Source of the DNA: a virus
Direction: 5' to 3' (one strand)
DNA length: 29,118 bases
Virus record (IMG/VR): IMGVR_UViG_3300046690_000486
Coordinates: 1-29,118 of that record
The translations under genes and the position numbers were made by a program. The notes below the pieces were generated by a model, which was not told the DNA's origin, ran no database searches, and was given only the letters and a program-made list of their open reading frames with translations. Each line of letters begins with the position of its first letter. The stretch's first letter is position 1. Positions 27,101 to 29,118 of the stretch are shown here, in pieces.

Positions 27101-27406
27101 ATGGAAATCACGAATGACAGTTTGCCCTGGGACAGCGAGGATTGCGCTGTTCTACGCACGTTTTTTAACACCCGCACCGGTCAAAGGCTTATCCCGAAGC
27201 TTGCGGAGTCCGTTCCGGCGCTATTAGCCAAGGGCGATACTAACGAAATATGCGTTCGTTCCGGTGAAGTGCGTGGATGGCAGGAATCCCTCAAGGCTAT
27301 AATCACTCTGACGGTCCCGACGCAGGATGCGCCGAAGTCACAGGACAATTACCCCCCGCTCGAAGACGACGAGGCTCACTCTGACGGTAAAAAACTCAAC
27401 GAATAA
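27101..27406 (+). CDS. Hypothetical protein, 101 aa
   Basis: The N-terminal part is helical ('SEDCAVLRTFFNTRTGQRLIPKLAE'), the middle is 'EICVRSGEVRGWQESLKAIITLT', and the tail is acidic and disordered ('QDNYPPLEDDEAHSDGKKLNE'). It sits between portal and scaffold-like genes; small proteins with a 'N-T-R-T-G-Q-R-L-I-P-x-L' element are common there, but I cannot name it. Confidence 0.7.
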   Translation: MEITNDSLPWDSEDCAVLRTFFNTRTGQRLIPKLAESVPALLAKGDTNEICVRSGEVRGWQESLKAIITLTVPTQDAPKSQDNYPPLEDDEAHSDGKKLNE

Positions 27407-27412
27407 CCACCT

Positions 27413-28750
27413 ATGCCCGAAAACACTAACACAAACAAGGTAGCGCTGGAGACTTTTCCTGACGCGACGGCCCACAACACCGAAGTTGCGCAGAAATTAG
27501 CGGCGCAGGACATTTCCGGCCAGAATATGGCCCCCGTGGACAGCGGAGATGCGGCTGACGCACTCGACGCCCTCGCCAAATCCGCTGAAGAATCCGCGAA
27601 AAAGGCCGCAGAAGCCCCGACAGAGGAAAAACCCGCTGAAAATACTCCCCCGGCAAAGACCGAGGCTGAAATCGCCGAGGCGAAGGCTGCCGCGGACAAA
27701 ATCGAAGCCGACCGCAAGCGCGCCGAAGCCCTTTTCAAGGACAGTCCGACACTCGCGCCGAACGCCAGCCCCAAAAGTGCTGAATCTTTCGCCGCCATCA
27801 AAATTAAAGCGGCCCAGGAGGTTGCCAAGCTCGAAGCCGAGCTTGAAAAGCTACGCAAGGAGAACGCAGAAGCTGCGGAGCGACTGAAAAACACTGCGCC
27901 GCCGGAAGCGCTCAAGGAATTGGAAGACCACCGGACCTGGCGCGCAAAACTCGACATTGAGTCCGACCCGAAGTGGAAAACTTTCGACAAGGACGTAGAA
28001 ACCACGCGCGAATTCATCTACGCGCAGCTTCAGCGCTCCAAAGTGACCACCCCGGAAATTATCGCCGAAATCAAGAAGCACGGCGGACCGGAAAACGTCA
28101 AGATGGATGCCCTTTTCGCTGCCATCGCTGACCCCGCGCTGCAACGCACCGTGGAGTCCAAGATTGCTGACATTGAGCAGCGCAAGTTTGAGAAAAGCCG
28201 CGCCATCGAAGCCGCCAAGACCAACGTGACGGAATACGTCGCGGAGCGCACCAAGGCCGCGGAAGCCGCCGCAGTTCAGCACAATACGGCGACCCAAAAA
28301 CACCTGGGGGAGCTAACAAAGTCCCTGTCCTGGTTCACCGAAAAGCCGATTGACCCGAAAGCACCAGAAGCCGACCGTAAATCCGCCGCAGAACACAATG
28401 AGTTTGTGAAAACGACCAAGGGCCATCTGGAAGCGGCCATGAAAGATGACAGTCCGGAGATGCGTGCCATCATGCTGACCGCGACCGCGCAGCTTTTCTA
28501 TCTGCAAAAGGAGCACGCTGCGCTTAAGTCAGGTTCTGAGGTTGACAAGAAAACCATCGCCGACCTGACGGCTAAGCTGGACAAATTCAAGCAAGGAAGC
28601 GTGACGCGCATCCGCGAGTCGAATGCGCCGACGAATGCTCCGGCACCCGTGTCGAAGAAAGACGACTTTAATCAGTCCGCCGGAGACGCCCTCGATAATC
28701 TGCGAAAACAGGTGACGGAAGAACGCGAACGCGCCGCCGCCAACAAGTGA
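27413..28750 (+). CDS. Scaffold-like coiled-coil protein, 445 aa
   Basis: Highly charged, Ala/Glu/Lys-rich and almost entirely helical. The N-terminal 90 residues are acidic and disordered, then long coiled coils ('AAIKIKAAQEVAKLEAELEKL', 'RKENAEAAERLKN' and beyond). The C-terminal part is again helical with a basic end (REERERAAANK-like). This build, directly after the portal, is typical of phage head scaffolding proteins that template capsid assembly. No protease or capsid domain is visible, and the capsid gene probably lies beyond the window. Confidence 0.6.
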   Translation: MPENTNTNKVALETFPDATAHNTEVAQKLAAQDISGQNMAPVDSGDAADALDALAKSAEESAKKAAEAPTEEKPAENTPPAKTEAEIAEAKAAADKIEADRKRAEALFKDSPTLAPNASPKSAESFAAIKIKAAQEVAKLEAELEKLRKENAEAAERLKNTAPPEALKELEDHRTWRAKLDIESDPKWKTFDKDVETTREFIYAQLQRSKVTTPEIIAEIKKHGGPENVKMDALFAAIADPALQRTVESKIADIEQRKFEKSRAIEAAKTNVTEYVAERTKAAEAAAVQHNTATQKHLGELTKSLSWFTEKPIDPKAPEADRKSAAEHNEFVKTTKGHLEAAMKDDSPEMRAIMLTATAQLFYLQKEHAALKSGSEVDKKTIADLTAKLDKFKQGSVTRIRESNAPTNAPAPVSKKDDFNQSAGDALDNLRKQVTEERERAAANK

Positions 28751-28751
28751 T

Positions 28752-28850
28752 ATGAGCCCGTTTGAGACAACTATTGCGGCAGTATTTTTTGGATTCGTTC
28801 TTATATTCATTATTATCGGAGTGTGGGCGTGTTGGGACCGGGACTACTAA
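28752..28850 (+). CDS. Tiny single-pass membrane protein (32 aa)
   Basis: M-S-P-F-E-T-T then a hydrophobic helix (about residues 8-27, AAVFFGFVLIFIIIGVWACW) and a charged end D-R-D-Y. It starts 1 base after the scaffold-like stop and ends directly before the next ATG (28851), so it fits the packed gene string. Its AT-rich codons differ from the neighbours, as expected for a membrane helix. Function unknown. Confidence 0.6.
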   Translation: MSPFETTIAAVFFGFVLIFIIIGVWACWDRDY

Positions 28851-29118
28851 ATGATTGCGACAACTCCAACTAACAGCGTGACCGTCCTCGACAAGAAGGT
28901 CATGCTCGTGCTGCCCTGGATGAAGCAGACGAATCCGATGACAGCATTCTGCGTGGCGCAGCTTACGGACAAGCGGCGCACCGCCAGTATGCTGAACTTC
29001 GGGGACGCCTTCGTGGCCCACAGCCGGAATACATGCGCAGACCTTTTTCTGCAATCGAGCCTTGAGTGGATGCTGACCATCGACGACGACATGGTGCTGC
29101 CCTTCGGCAACGCGCTCT
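28851..29118 (+). CDS. GT-A-type glycosyltransferase-like protein, cut by window edge
   Basis: The first 89 residues contain 'VMLVLPWMKQTNPM' (first strand and donor loop) and 'HSRNTCADLFLQSSLEWMLTIDDDM', a helix and strand ending in D78-D79-D80. That is the D-x-D metal/nucleotide-sugar site of GT-A enzymes. The 'S-R-N-x-x-x-x-x-F-L-x-S' helix before 'L-x-I-D-D-D-M' is typical of phage glycosyltransferases. The frame is open at 29118, so the acceptor domain is not seen. Probably modifies phage virion or host surface sugars. Confidence 0.65.
   Translation, partial: MIATTPTNSVTVLDKKVMLVLPWMKQTNPMTAFCVAQLTDKRRTASMLNFGDAFVAHSRNTCADLFLQSSLEWMLTIDDDMVLPFGNAL

Overview
The window looks like an internal stretch of a tailed double-stranded DNA phage (Caudoviricetes) genome or prophage. 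It encodes a large terminase, portal, probable small terminase, a scaffold-like protein, a collagen-like fibre and tRNAs. Genes are packed very tightly: about twenty neighbouring pairs overlap by the four bases ATGA. There is no rRNA, CRISPR array or housekeeping gene. The host cannot be named from the sequence. A short secreted protein with a 'VDLITWTP' stretch and a second with a 'YRFW' stretch resemble motifs I associate with Verrucomicrobiota-type secreted proteins, but that is a weak inference. Few genes show a Shine-Dalgarno sequence.

Layout: everything from 1 to about 11,920 reads leftwards and everything from about 12,314 rightwards, so 11,921-12,313 is the single divergent control region. 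It carries a perfect 33-bp inverted repeat around an AT-rich core, with one promoter outside each arm. The leftward arm begins with an AP2-like protein and about 20 small uncharacterised genes. It continues through a nucleotide-kinase-like protein, tiny membrane proteins, a HAD phosphatase, an RlpA-like double-psi barrel protein, a fibronectin-III protein and a metallopeptidase, and ends in an SF2 helicase cut by the window edge. This is probably the early/accessory arm.

The rightward arm starts with small genes and a small-terminase-like protein, then a 445-bp gene-free region with paired palindromes and a promoter. Two tRNA-like genes follow, one of them a tRNA-Ile(UAU) whose D-loop is interrupted by about 65 nt. 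Next come secreted proteins (including a lipoprotein trypsin-like protease), virion fibre genes (a 421-aa protein and a GPT-repeat collagen-like protein), a GT4 glycosyltransferase, a short serine recombinase, two more tRNA genes around a strong terminator, and the head module: TerL, two Cys-rich proteins, portal, a scaffold-like protein and a GT-A-like protein cut by the right edge.

The most unusual signals are: the interrupted tRNA; a recurring promoter (TTGC/TGGC hexamer, 17 nt, CACTGT) placed so close to start codons and a tRNA 5' end that transcripts would be nearly leaderless; the 33-bp inverted repeat; tandem operator-like palindromes; and a 61-codon open extension after an in-frame TGA.
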